The notes below the pieces were generated by a model. It made no database searches. It had not been told where the DNA came from and saw only the letters and a program-made list of their open reading frames with translations. The position numbers were made by a program, and so were the translations under genes. From NCBI GenBank assembly GCA_041581935.1, contig JBFICP010000213.1, forward strand, positions 1-5,699: a stretch of 5,699 bases of DNA, read 5' to 3'. Of this stretch, positions 1 through 5,653 are shown piece by piece. The number at the start of each line of letters is the position of its first letter. Positions within the stretch are counted from its first letter, which is position 1. This DNA is from JAABYT01 sp041581935. Its GTDB lineage: Bacteria; Pseudomonadota; Gammaproteobacteria; HK1.

Positions 1-295
1 CGAGGTACATGGGATTTCGCGTCAGGCGGTATACGCCCGTCGAAACAATTGCCGGGGTCGGCTCCCAAGGCCTGGGGTCCTGACCGGTGCGCCTGAAGAG
101 CGCCATGGCGCCGGCCATGAGAGCGAGTCCTACAACGGCAAAGATAGTTCCCGCTCCGGTTCGCACCGCTACCGAAAGGCCGAGGTTGAAGGGCTGAACA
201 AACTCGTGCAAGAGGACACCGACGACCACGCCGGCCACGTAGAAAAACGGCGGAGCGATCGCCACCGCGGCTCCATCTTTTTCGCGCTGGTCCAT
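1..295 (-). CDS. Isoprenylcysteine carboxyl methyltransferase-family membrane protein, 3' end missing
   Basis: The N-terminal 98 codons of an integral-membrane methyltransferase of the ICMT/phospholipid methyltransferase (PEMT-like) superfamily; the rest lies beyond the left edge. The translation has two hydrophobic segments (about residues 11-30 and 46-67). A loop rich in proline and basic residues follows, leading into STGVYRLTRNPMYL at 85-98. The G-x-Y-R-x-x-R-N/H-P-M-Y-L pattern is the family hallmark and begins the SAM-binding part of the protein. Bacterial members mostly have unknown substrates, so neither isoprenylcysteine nor phospholipid can be named here. The ATG at 295 was chosen because it opens the conserved-looking reading frame; no good Shine-Dalgarno precedes it, and an in-frame TTG at 303-301 is a possible alternative. 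It is divergent from the NfeD gene. Confident on family, not on function. Confidence 0.8.
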   Translation of the reverse strand, partial: MDQREKDGAAVAIAPPFFYVAGVVVGVLLHEFVQPFNLGLSVAVRTGAGTIFAVVGLALMAGAMALFRRTGQDPRPWEPTPAIVSTGVYRLTRNPMYL

Positions 296-419
296 GAGCA
301 AAGTATGCCACCGCCAATGCGAGGAAGCGCGCCGCGTGCCCGTGCGCGGGTGATTCGCCTCGCCACGGCGCGCTCTCAGTAGTACCCTGATGCCGATGAT
401 GCTCAAAGAGTGCGCGATT

Positions 420-1790
420 ATGAAGTACCTGGCGCTCGCGTGCGTGCTCATGCTGGCCGGTGCGCCGGTCACCGGGCAGGAGACCGAGCGCGCCGACGCG
501 CTGCTGCTCGAGATCGACGGTGCCATCGGACCGGCGGTCAGTGACTTCATCGAGCGCGGTATCGATCGCGCCGTGGCCGACGGTAACCGCGCCGTGATCC
601 TCAGGATAGACACCCCGGGTGGTCTCGATACCTCCATGCGCGTCATCATCAAGGCGATTCTTGCTTCGCCCGTTCCCGTCATCGTCTACGTGGCACCCAG
701 CGGCGCGCGGGCGGCCAGCGCCGGGACGTATATTCTCTATGCGAGTCACTTTGCCGCCATGGCGCCGGCGACCAACCTCGGGGCGGCGACGCCGGTTCCC
801 ATCGGTCCGGGCATGACTCCATCGGGCGATGACGATAAGTCGCCCGCCGAAAAAGATTCCAAGGAAGCAAAGGACGACGAAGAGCCGGTCTCACCGCAGA
901 GGGCCATGGGGCGCAAAGTAGTTAACGATGCCGTGGCCTATATTCGGGGTCTCGCCGAGCTGCGTGGCCGCAACGCCGAGTGGGCGGAGGAAGCGGTGAG
1001 GCGTGGTTCGAGCCTGAGCGCAGAGGAGGCTCTCGAGAAGAACGTCATCGATGCGATGGCGGAAGACCTCGACGAGCTGCTCGAGAAGCTCGACGGTAGG
1101 AAGATCACGATCCGAGATGCCGAGCTCACCCTCGAGACCGGCGGCTGGACGGTCGAAACCGTGGAGCCTGATTGGCGCAGCAAGCTGCTCGCGGTAATTA
1201 CGAATCCCAACGTCGCCTACATACTCATGTTGCTCGGCATCTACGGCCTTTTCTTCGAGCTTTACAATCCGGGCGCGCTCGTCCCCGGTATCGTCGGTGC
1301 CATCTCATTGGTGCTTGCGCTCTATGCCTTCCACGTGCTGCCTGTCAACTATGCCGGCGTCGCACTGATTCTCATCGGCGTCGCGCTAATCGTGACCGAG
1401 TTATTTCTTCCGAGCTTCGGTGTCATCGGCATCGGTGGCGTCGTGGCGTTCATCATCGGCTCGATTATCCTCATGGATACCGATGTCGAGGGCTTCGAAG
1501 TCTCGATGCCGCTGGTGATCACCGTAGCGGTCGCAGCCGCCGCGCTGTTCAGTGCCACCGTGCTGCTCGCGGTTCGCCAGCGCAGCCGCCCTGTCGTATC
1601 GGGACGAGAGGAAATGATCGGTGCCACGGCCGAGGCGCTCGACTCTTTTTCTCAAACAGGCCAAGTCCGGGCTCATGGGGAGATATGGTCCGCTCGCGCA
1701 AGCGAGCCGGTTGTCGAGGGACAGCGACTGCGAATCAGAAAAATCGACGGCTTGATTCTCGAGGTCGAGCCGGAGCGAAAGGAGAAGTGA
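420..1790 (+). CDS. NfeD family membrane-bound serine protease (ClpP class), long form
   Basis: 456 residues from the ATG at 420. A signal peptide or anchor spans about 1-20 (MKYLALACVL start). A ClpP/SppA-like protease domain covers about 25-215, with RIDTPGG at 62-68, the probable nucleophile Ser100 in AASAGTY, and the probable base Lys166 in GRKVVNDA, matching the Ser-Lys dyad of archaeal PH1510. A hydrophobic block at about 261-385 holds roughly five membrane segments, including the typical FFELYNPGALVPG. A C-terminal NfeD OB-fold covers about 395-450 (MIGATAEA ... RIRKIDGLILEVE). The family cleaves hydrophobic segments of partner stomatins at the membrane. The slipin gene starts one base after this stop codon, so the two are almost certainly cotranscribed. 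Start choice: 420 puts the signal peptide at the N-terminus and has a weak AAAGAG at 405-410. An in-frame ATG at 390 would add ten residues, including charged ones, with no ribosome site. Confidence 0.95.
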   Translation: MKYLALACVLMLAGAPVTGQETERADALLLEIDGAIGPAVSDFIERGIDRAVADGNRAVILRIDTPGGLDTSMRVIIKAILASPVPVIVYVAPSGARAASAGTYILYASHFAAMAPATNLGAATPVPIGPGMTPSGDDDKSPAEKDSKEAKDDEEPVSPQRAMGRKVVNDAVAYIRGLAELRGRNAEWAEEAVRRGSSLSAEEALEKNVIDAMAEDLDELLEKLDGRKITIRDAELTLETGGWTVETVEPDWRSKLLAVITNPNVAYILMLLGIYGLFFELYNPGALVPGIVGAISLVLALYAFHVLPVNYAGVALILIGVALIVTELFLPSFGVIGIGGVVAFIIGSIILMDTDVEGFEVSMPLVITVAVAAAALFSATVLLAVRQRSRPVVSGREEMIGATAEALDSFSQTGQVRAHGEIWSARASEPVVEGQRLRIRKIDGLILEVEPERKEK

Positions 1791-1791
1791 C

Positions 1792-2559
1792 ATGACACTC
1801 GTACTTTACTCGATGGCCGCATTCGTGGTTATCGTCCTCGCCTACTACATCATATTCATACTGCGTGAATACGAGCGCGGTGTGATTTTTTTCCTGGGCC
1901 GATTCCAATCGGTGATGGGTCCGGGATTGATCATTCTCATCCCCGGCGTTCAACAGCTGGTGCGAGTCGATCTGCGCACACGGGTCCTCGACGTCCCCAC
2001 GCAGGACATCATTACCCGTGACAACGTGTCTGTGAAGGTCAACGCGGTCGTCTATTTTCGGGTGTTCGACCCGGAGAAATCCATTGTGCAGGTGGAAGAT
2101 TTTCAGGCGGCAACGAGCCAGCTCGCGCAGACCACTTTGCGTGCAGTGCTCGGGCAGCACGAGCTTGACCAATTGCTTGCGGAGCGCGACAAGCTCAACT
2201 CCGACATTCAGAAAAATCTCGACGAGCAGACCGACGCCTGGGGCATCAAGGTATCCAATGTGGAAATCAAGCACGTGGATCTCAACGAGACCATGGTTCG
2301 CGCGATTGCCAAGCAAGCCGAGGCCGAGCGCATGCGGCGCGCCAAGGTCATCTCGGCGGAAGGCGAGTTCCAGGCAGCCGAGAAGCTGAAGGATGCAGCC
2401 GGCGTGCTGTCCCAGGAGCCATCTGCTTTGACGCTGCGTTATTTGCAGACGCTGCTCGACATGTCGACTGAAAAGACATCGACAGTGCTGTTTCCCATTC
2501 CCATCGACCTCATCGCGGCGTTCAAGGATCGAATGGGCCGCAGAGCCGATTCGGACTAG
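1792..2559 (+). CDS. Slipin family protein (SPFH/stomatin/prohibitin domain)
   Basis: 255 residues, the normal size for bacterial slipins. One N-terminal membrane segment (about 5-24) is followed by the SPFH domain: EYERGVIFFLGRF at 27-38, GPGLIILIPGVQ at 43-54, and the slipin signature DVPTQDIITRDNVSVKVNAV at 67-86, then VYFRVFDP. A charged, Ala/Glu-rich predicted coiled coil follows (about 165-205, AKQAEAERMRRAKVISAEGE), and then a hydrophobic tail, TVLFPIPIDLIAAF, at 231-244. Slipins oligomerise on the inner membrane and organise membrane microdomains. In Pyrococcus the NfeD protease PH1510 cleaves the hydrophobic tail of its neighbour stomatin PH1511. The same gene pair and tail are present here, so this protein is the likely partner or substrate. 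GGAG at 1781-1784, inside the end of the NfeD gene, is a good ribosome-binding site seven bases before the ATG. It lacks the long C-terminal extension of QmcA-type proteins. Confidence 0.95.
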   Translation: MTLVLYSMAAFVVIVLAYYIIFILREYERGVIFFLGRFQSVMGPGLIILIPGVQQLVRVDLRTRVLDVPTQDIITRDNVSVKVNAVVYFRVFDPEKSIVQVEDFQAATSQLAQTTLRAVLGQHELDQLLAERDKLNSDIQKNLDEQTDAWGIKVSNVEIKHVDLNETMVRAIAKQAEAERMRRAKVISAEGEFQAAEKLKDAAGVLSQEPSALTLRYLQTLLDMSTEKTSTVLFPIPIDLIAAFKDRMGRRADSD

Positions 2560-2578
2560 GCGGGGTTAATCAGCATAC

Positions 2579-2597
2579 CGATCTGTTTCGAAGATCG
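2579..2597 (+). terminator. Weak hairpin after the NfeD-slipin operon
   Basis: A perfect 6-bp inverted repeat (CGATCT / AGATCG) with a 7-base loop starts 20 bases after the slipin stop codon. It is only moderately GC-rich, and what follows is T-biased but not a real T tract (TTCATCCCGTTTG). It may act as a weak terminator or a 3' mRNA stabiliser, or it may be chance. Confidence 0.25.
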
Positions 2598-2709
2598 TTC
2601 ATCCCGTTTGTCCGCGCAACGCACATTCGAGCGAAGAGGGCAGGTTTCGGAAACGAATTCCCGAGACCGGTGTCTGATGCTGGAACGTCGTAAAGGTGGG
2701 CACTTGGTG

Positions 2710-2913
2710 ATGGATTCAGCGAAGAAGAGCATGAGGTTCGGAATCGGCATCGCGATGGGCGCGCTCGTCGCAGGCGCCCTCGCGGGTTGCGCGGCCGGCG
2801 GTAATGCCGGCGCGCAGACATACGTGCAGAAATGCCTCGCCGATGCGACCACCGAGGCCGAGCGCAGCGAGTGCGCCTGGCGCAACGCCGCGAGAATGGC
2901 GAGCGGTAATTAG
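2710..2913 (+). CDS. Small predicted lipoprotein of unknown function
   Basis: 67 residues, no family recognised. The N-terminus is a classic lipoprotein signal: MDSAKKSMRF (basic), a hydrophobic stretch GIGIAMGALVAGA at 11-23, and lipobox LAGC with the lipidated Cys at 27. Position +2 is Ala rather than Asp, so by the Lol rule outer-membrane sorting would be expected in a gammaproteobacterium. The mature part is only 41 residues: a short Gly/Ala linker, then a segment with two cysteines (C42 and C55, 12 residues between) set among acidic and basic residues, ending NAARMASGN. The paired cysteines could form a periplasmic disulfide. The ATG at 2710 is chosen because AAAGGTGGG at 2692-2700 lies upstream at workable spacing; an ATG at 2731 would still leave a signal peptide but has no good ribosome site. 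It lies 150 bases after the slipin gene and is convergent with the oxidoreductase gene, so it is probably its own transcript. Confidence 0.7.
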   Translation: MDSAKKSMRFGIGIAMGALVAGALAGCAAGGNAGAQTYVQKCLADATTEAERSECAWRNAARMASGN

Positions 2914-2935
2914 CCCCACGAGATTCGGCGTCCCT

Positions 2936-2957
2936 ACCCGCGCCGGCGCTCGCGGGT
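2936..2957. terminator. GC-rich hairpin between convergent genes, possible bidirectional terminator
   Basis: ACCCGCG and CGCGGGT form a perfect 7-bp stem around an 8-base loop (CCGGCGCT). It lies in the 50-base gap between the converging stop codons of the lipoprotein (2913) and oxidoreductase (2964) genes, where a shared terminator is expected. Neither strand has a T tract after the stem, so it is not a textbook intrinsic terminator. Confidence 0.45.
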
Positions 2958-2963
2958 CGCGCC

Positions 2964-4343
2964 TCAATCCAGCGGTTTCAGATCGCCCAGCATGGTCGGA
3001 ATCAGCTCGCTGACCGTGGGATGGATCGGCATGGCGCGTTGAATCACCGTGTAAGGCGCGTCGGCATACATGACGTCAATTATCGAGTGAACGATCTCGT
3101 CGCCGCCGATGCCGAGCAGCGCGGCACCCAGGATTCTCTCGCTGTCGGCGTCGATCAGCATCTTCATGAATCCCTGGGTTTCGCTGCGCTCGCGTGCGCG
3201 GCCCACCCGCGACATCTTCATCTTGCCGATCAGCGTTTTGCGTCCGCTTTTCCGCGCTTCGCTCTCGGTCATACCGACCCGGCCGAGCGGCGGGTCGATG
3301 TACAGAGCATATGCAGTGATGCGATCACTGACGCGGCGTGGATCGTCGTCGAACAGGTTGGCGGCGACGATCTCGTAGTCGTTGTACGACGTGTGCGTGA
3401 AGGCGCCGCGTCCGTTGACGTCGCCGGTAGCCCAAACGTCGGGCACGTTGGTGCGGAGCTGATCGTCGACGACGATGAAGCCGCGCTCATCGGTCTCGAT
3501 TCCGGCCTCGTCGAGGCCGAGGTCGTGGGTATTCGGACGGCGGCCCACCGCGAGCAGGAGATGGCTGCCGGTGATTTCCGGTGCACCGTCGTCACACGCG
3601 ACCTGAATGGCAACGCCCTCGTCGTGCGCGGCGAGCGTCATGCATTCGGCACGCAGCCGCACCTCGATGCCCTCGTTCTCCAGGATCTCCTTGACCGCCG
3701 CCGACACATCCTCGTCGTCACGGGCGATGAGGCGATCGCCCATCTCGACCACGGTGACACGGCTGCCGAAACGTCGATACATCTGGGCGAACTCGAGGCC
3801 GATGTAGCTACCGCCGACGATGACTAGATGATCGGGGAGAAAGTCGACATCCATCATGCTCGAGCTGGTCAGATAATCGACAGCGTCAATGCCGGGCATG
3901 TCGGGCACGTGGGGGCGGGCGCCCGTGTTGATGAAAATCCTCTCGGCCTCGAGCCGCGTGTCATTCACGCGCACGCTGTGAGGACCTTCGAATCGTGCGT
4001 GGCCGCGATAGACCGTGCAGTTTTCCATGTTCTCGAGCCAGCTGGTGACACCTTCATTGGACTGGCGGACGATGGCGTCCTTGCGCGCCTTGACCCGCTG
4101 CATGTCCACTTCGATCGCGCCCGCAATGGCGACACCGAAGTCGGCGCCGCGTCGTGCCATGTGGGCGGCGCGGGCGCTTGCCACCAGTGCCTTGGTGGGA
4201 ACGCAGCCGACGTTCACGCAGGTGCCACCGAAGCGCTTGCGCTCGATGATCGCGGTCTTGAGCCCCTCTCCGGTCAGTCGCGCTGCGAGCGACGGCCCCG
4301 ACTGTCCGGTGCCGATGACGATCGCATCGAATTTTTCTGCCAT
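2964..4343 (-). CDS. FAD-dependent pyridine nucleotide-disulfide oxidoreductase (MerA/lipoamide dehydrogenase-like)
   Basis: 459 residues, the usual length for class I flavin disulfide reductases. The FAD Rossmann motif is GTGQSG (11-16). The redox-active disulfide is C42/C47 in GGTCVNVGCVPTK. The NAD(P) Rossmann motif is GGSYIGLE (177-184), with Glu200 at the end of the next strand, which hints at NADH over NADPH. The second FAD motif is WATGDVNGRG (304-313). The dimerisation domain (about 342-459) ends with HPTVSE, giving the catalytic His441-Glu446 pair. It resembles mercuric reductase in the core but has no N-terminal heavy-metal domain and no C-terminal cysteine pair, so mercury reduction is unlikely. 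It is closest to the group often annotated simply as FAD-containing oxidoreductase; the substrate is unknown. The ATG at 4343 is supported by a GAGGA site overlapping the stop of the upstream LysR gene, 11 bases away. Confidence 0.93.
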   Translation of the reverse strand: MAEKFDAIVIGTGQSGPSLAARLTGEGLKTAIIERKRFGGTCVNVGCVPTKALVASARAAHMARRGADFGVAIAGAIEVDMQRVKARKDAIVRQSNEGVTSWLENMENCTVYRGHARFEGPHSVRVNDTRLEAERIFINTGARPHVPDMPGIDAVDYLTSSSMMDVDFLPDHLVIVGGSYIGLEFAQMYRRFGSRVTVVEMGDRLIARDDEDVSAAVKEILENEGIEVRLRAECMTLAAHDEGVAIQVACDDGAPEITGSHLLLAVGRRPNTHDLGLDEAGIETDERGFIVVDDQLRTNVPDVWATGDVNGRGAFTHTSYNDYEIVAANLFDDDPRRVSDRITAYALYIDPPLGRVGMTESEARKSGRKTLIGKMKMSRVGRARERSETQGFMKMLIDADSERILGAALLGIGGDEIVHSIIDVMYADAPYTVIQRAMPIHPTVSELIPTMLGDLKPLD

Positions 4344-4351
4344 GACGGTTT

Positions 4352-4357
4352 TCCTCA
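4352..4357 (-). promoter_or_regulatory. Ribosome-binding site of the oxidoreductase gene, overlapping the LysR stop codon
   Basis: On the minus strand the LysR stop codon TGA runs directly into GAGGA (TGAGGA). This places a strong Shine-Dalgarno about nine bases before the oxidoreductase ATG. It fixes that start and suggests translational coupling of the two genes. Confidence 0.75.
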
Positions 4358-5281
4358 GATGTCGCTCTCGCGCTCGCGCGCCTCGCGTTCCACTTCCGCC
4401 TCGATCCAGCCGAGGAATGCCTGTACCCGCGGCCGTTCGGCGCCCGCGTGGGTCGTCACCGTATAGTACGCGTAGTCGGCGGGCCGCGAAGCTTTCAATG
4501 GACGTACCAGGCGGCCGGTCGCGAGGCTGTCTCTCACGAGCGACATGCGGCCCAGCGCGACGCCGAGTCCGCGCACTGCCGCTTCGGTGGTGAGAATCGA
4601 GTTGCCGAACTTTACGCCCTGGTCCGGATCGACACCGGATACTCCCGCATCGCGCAGCCAGCGCCGCCAGGTCATGGTCGGTTCCTCGGCACCGGTGTTG
4701 ACGTCGTGCAGCAGCACATGGTGGCGCAGATCCGAGAAGCGGCGCAGCCTCAGCTGATTGAGGAGGCTCGGTGCGCACACGGGAAAAACCTGCTCGCGCA
4801 TGAGCAGTCGCGTTGCGAGTCCCGGATACTCGCCCATGCCGTAGGGGATGCGCACGTCCACCTGGCCGCGATTCAGATCCGGCGCCACCTCGGCTGCCAG
4901 CACACTCACCTGTATGTCCGGATAGGCGCGCACGAAGCTGCCGATGCGCGGCACCAGCCACAAGGTGGCGAAGGATGGCGCGGTGTTGATCGCCAGCGGG
5001 CCGGCCAGCCCCCCTGCGCTCAGGCCTTCGACGGCGCGGGCGAAGTGATCGAAGCCCCGCGAGAGCTGCGGCAGCAGCTGCCTTCCGGCCTCGGTGAGCT
5101 CGAGCCCTCTCGGAAGGCGCCGGAACAGCGCCACGTTCAGGAACGACTCGAGCGTCTTGATCTGATGGCTGACCGCGGCAGGGGTCACGTGCAGCTCCGC
5201 GGCGGCGTTGGCAAAGCCGCCGCGTCGGGCGGCGACCTCGAATGCCCGCAGAGCATTGAGAGGCGGCAGTCGCGGGGCCAT
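4355..5281 (-). CDS. LysR family transcriptional regulator, GcvA-like
   Basis: 308 residues, standard LysR length. The N-terminal winged helix-turn-helix begins LPPLNALRAFEVAARRGGF (5-23). The recognition region is ANAAAELHVTPAAVSHQIKT (24-43), and the wing LFRRLPRGLELTEAGRQLLP (52-71) follows; this wording is typical of the GcvA subgroup. The effector-binding half (about 95-295) shows GcvA-type landmarks: SFATLWLVPRIGSF at 103-116, WRRWLRDAGV at 205-214, and GNSILTTEAAVRGLGVALGR at 226-245. The ligand cannot be deduced, and GcvA-like regulators control many unrelated targets, so no symbol is given. The ATG at 5281 is fixed by GAGGTG seven bases upstream; an in-frame extension to 5392 would run through the promoter. 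The oxidoreductase gene follows in the same direction and DUF1127 diverges from it, making both candidate targets. Confidence 0.93.
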   Translation of the reverse strand: MAPRLPPLNALRAFEVAARRGGFANAAAELHVTPAAVSHQIKTLESFLNVALFRRLPRGLELTEAGRQLLPQLSRGFDHFARAVEGLSAGGLAGPLAINTAPSFATLWLVPRIGSFVRAYPDIQVSVLAAEVAPDLNRGQVDVRIPYGMGEYPGLATRLLMREQVFPVCAPSLLNQLRLRRFSDLRHHVLLHDVNTGAEEPTMTWRRWLRDAGVSGVDPDQGVKFGNSILTTEAAVRGLGVALGRMSLVRDSLATGRLVRPLKASRPADYAYYTVTTHAGAERPRVQAFLGWIEAEVEREARERESDI

Positions 5282-5286
5282 GAGGG

Positions 5287-5292
5287 CACCTC
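5287..5292 (-). promoter_or_regulatory. Ribosome-binding site of the LysR gene
   Basis: GAGGTG on the minus strand, with GAGG seven bases before the ATG at 5281. It decides the start in favour of 5281 over the longer in-frame reading from 5392. Confidence 0.7.
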
Positions 5293-5301
5293 GAAGCAAT
5301 A

Positions 5302-5328
5302 ATTTTTCTAAGTCATAGGCCAAAAAAT
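5302..5328. promoter_or_regulatory. A/T inverted repeat centred on the LysR -10 box, candidate operator
   Basis: ATTTTT (5302-5307) and AAAAAT (5323-5328) are perfect reverse complements, 15 bases apart. The centre of symmetry is 5315, within the proposed LysR -10 hexamer (5312-5317). LysR-type regulators usually repress their own gene from A/T-rich dyads near the promoter, so this could be an autoregulatory site. The arms are low-complexity and chance is a real alternative. Confidence 0.3.
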
Positions 5329-5341
5329 ATCCGTTTGTCAA
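5312..5341 (-). promoter_or_regulatory. Sigma-70-type promoter of the LysR-oxidoreductase operon
   Basis: On the minus strand, TTGACA (5341-5336, perfect -35) is followed by an 18-base spacer and TATGAC (5317-5312, four of six -10 matches). Transcription would start near 5305, giving a leader of roughly 25 bases that contains the GAGGTG ribosome site. It lies in an A/T-rich island within otherwise GC-rich DNA. Confidence 0.6.
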
Positions 5342-5383
5342 TGAGTATAGCTTCGGCGAATCTGCGTCTGTCGATAGCCATTG

Positions 5384-5398
5384 TGGACCCAAGGTCCA
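5384..5398. promoter_or_regulatory. Perfect inverted repeat upstream of the DUF1127 gene
   Basis: TGGACC, a three-base CAA centre, and GGTCCA form an exact 6-bp dyad ending two bases before the ribosome site GAAGGAG (5401-5407) of the DUF1127 gene. It could be a protein-binding operator, or a leader hairpin in the mRNA affecting translation or stability. I see no convincing -35/-10 pair for this gene; TTGTCA at 5335-5340 has only a poor -10 partner. Confidence 0.4.
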
Positions 5399-5414
5399 TC
5401 GAAGGAGTCAAGCC

Positions 5415-5627
5415 ATGACCACCACCGCATTGAAGAACCGCGCCGCGATAGCCTCGCCGAGTGTCGCCGGGTCGTTAACCAGAGTCTGGGAAACCGTGCA
5501 GAAGTGGCGCGAACGCGCCCGCAGCCGAAGGCAACTCGCCGAGATGTCCGAGACGATGCTCGCAGACATCGGCGTCAGCCTCTCGGCGGCACGCGCGGAA
5601 GCCGGCAAACCCTTTTGGAGAGCTTGA
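5415..5627 (+). CDS. DUF1127 domain-containing small protein (YjiS-like)
   Basis: 70 residues, basic, typical DUF1127 length. An N-terminal low-complexity region (1-20) is followed by the family core: VWETVQKWRERARSRRQL at 24-41 (a predicted amphipathic, Arg-rich helix), then AEMSETMLADIGVS at 42-55, and the family's closing pattern RAEAGKPFWRA at 60-70. The L-A-D-I-G-V/I-S and F-W-R landmarks are diagnostic. In alphaproteobacteria, DUF1127 proteins have been linked to RNA binding and turnover and to phosphate and carbon metabolism; whether that applies here is unknown. The strong ribosome site GAAGGAG lies seven bases before the ATG and fixes the start. It is divergent from the LysR gene across a 133-base intergenic region, so shared regulation is plausible. 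Confidence 0.9.
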   Translation: MTTTALKNRAAIASPSVAGSLTRVWETVQKWRERARSRRQLAEMSETMLADIGVSLSAARAEAGKPFWRA

Positions 5628-5639
5628 GTCGCCGGCGAC
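5628..5639. repeat. 12-bp perfect palindrome directly after the DUF1127 stop
   Basis: GTCGCCGGCGAC reads the same on both strands and abuts the TGA stop codon. As a hairpin it gives only a 4-bp stem with a CCGG loop and has no T tract, so it is a poor terminator. It may be chance in GC-rich sequence. Confidence 0.3.
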
Positions 5640-5653
5640 CCCGCTCCCCTCTC

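Noticed and set aside
390..419. ATG at 390 as the NfeD start
   Set aside because: It would put ten residues with charged ones ahead of a clean signal peptide and has no ribosome-binding site. It remains possible, since the 420 site is also weak.
1172..1795. 207-codon plus-strand open frame inside the NfeD gene
   Set aside because: It is the +1 frame of the NfeD membrane and OB-fold region, rich in Arg and Cys, with no family features.
2608..2709. TTG at 2608 as the start of the lipoprotein gene
   Set aside because: It would bury the signal peptide and lipobox 61 residues inside the protein. The stretch 2560-2709 otherwise shows only a weak hairpin and the ribosome site.
2964..4343. Mercuric reductase (merA) as the specific call
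   Set aside because: There is no heavy-metal domain, no C-terminal cysteine pair and no mer genes nearby; only the shared family core matches.
3021..4466. Long plus-strand open frames (268 and 212 codons) opposite the oxidoreductase gene
   Set aside because: They are antisense to a clearly conserved enzyme and their open state follows from GC-rich codon bias. The translations show no motif and read like reversed codon use.
4344..4961. N-terminal extension of the oxidoreductase frame up to 4961
   Set aside because: The extension is the wrong frame of the LysR gene. The FAD motif starts a few residues after the ATG at 4343, which has a proper ribosome site.
4448..5302. 284-codon plus-strand open frame opposite the LysR gene
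   Set aside because: The minus strand encodes a complete LysR protein with its own ribosome site. This frame has His/Arg/Gln-rich composition with no family features.
5282..5392. N-terminal extension of the LysR frame up to 5392
   Set aside because: It would translate the -35/-10 promoter and A/T island. LysR proteins normally begin just before the LPPLNALRAF stretch, and GAGGTG supports 5281.
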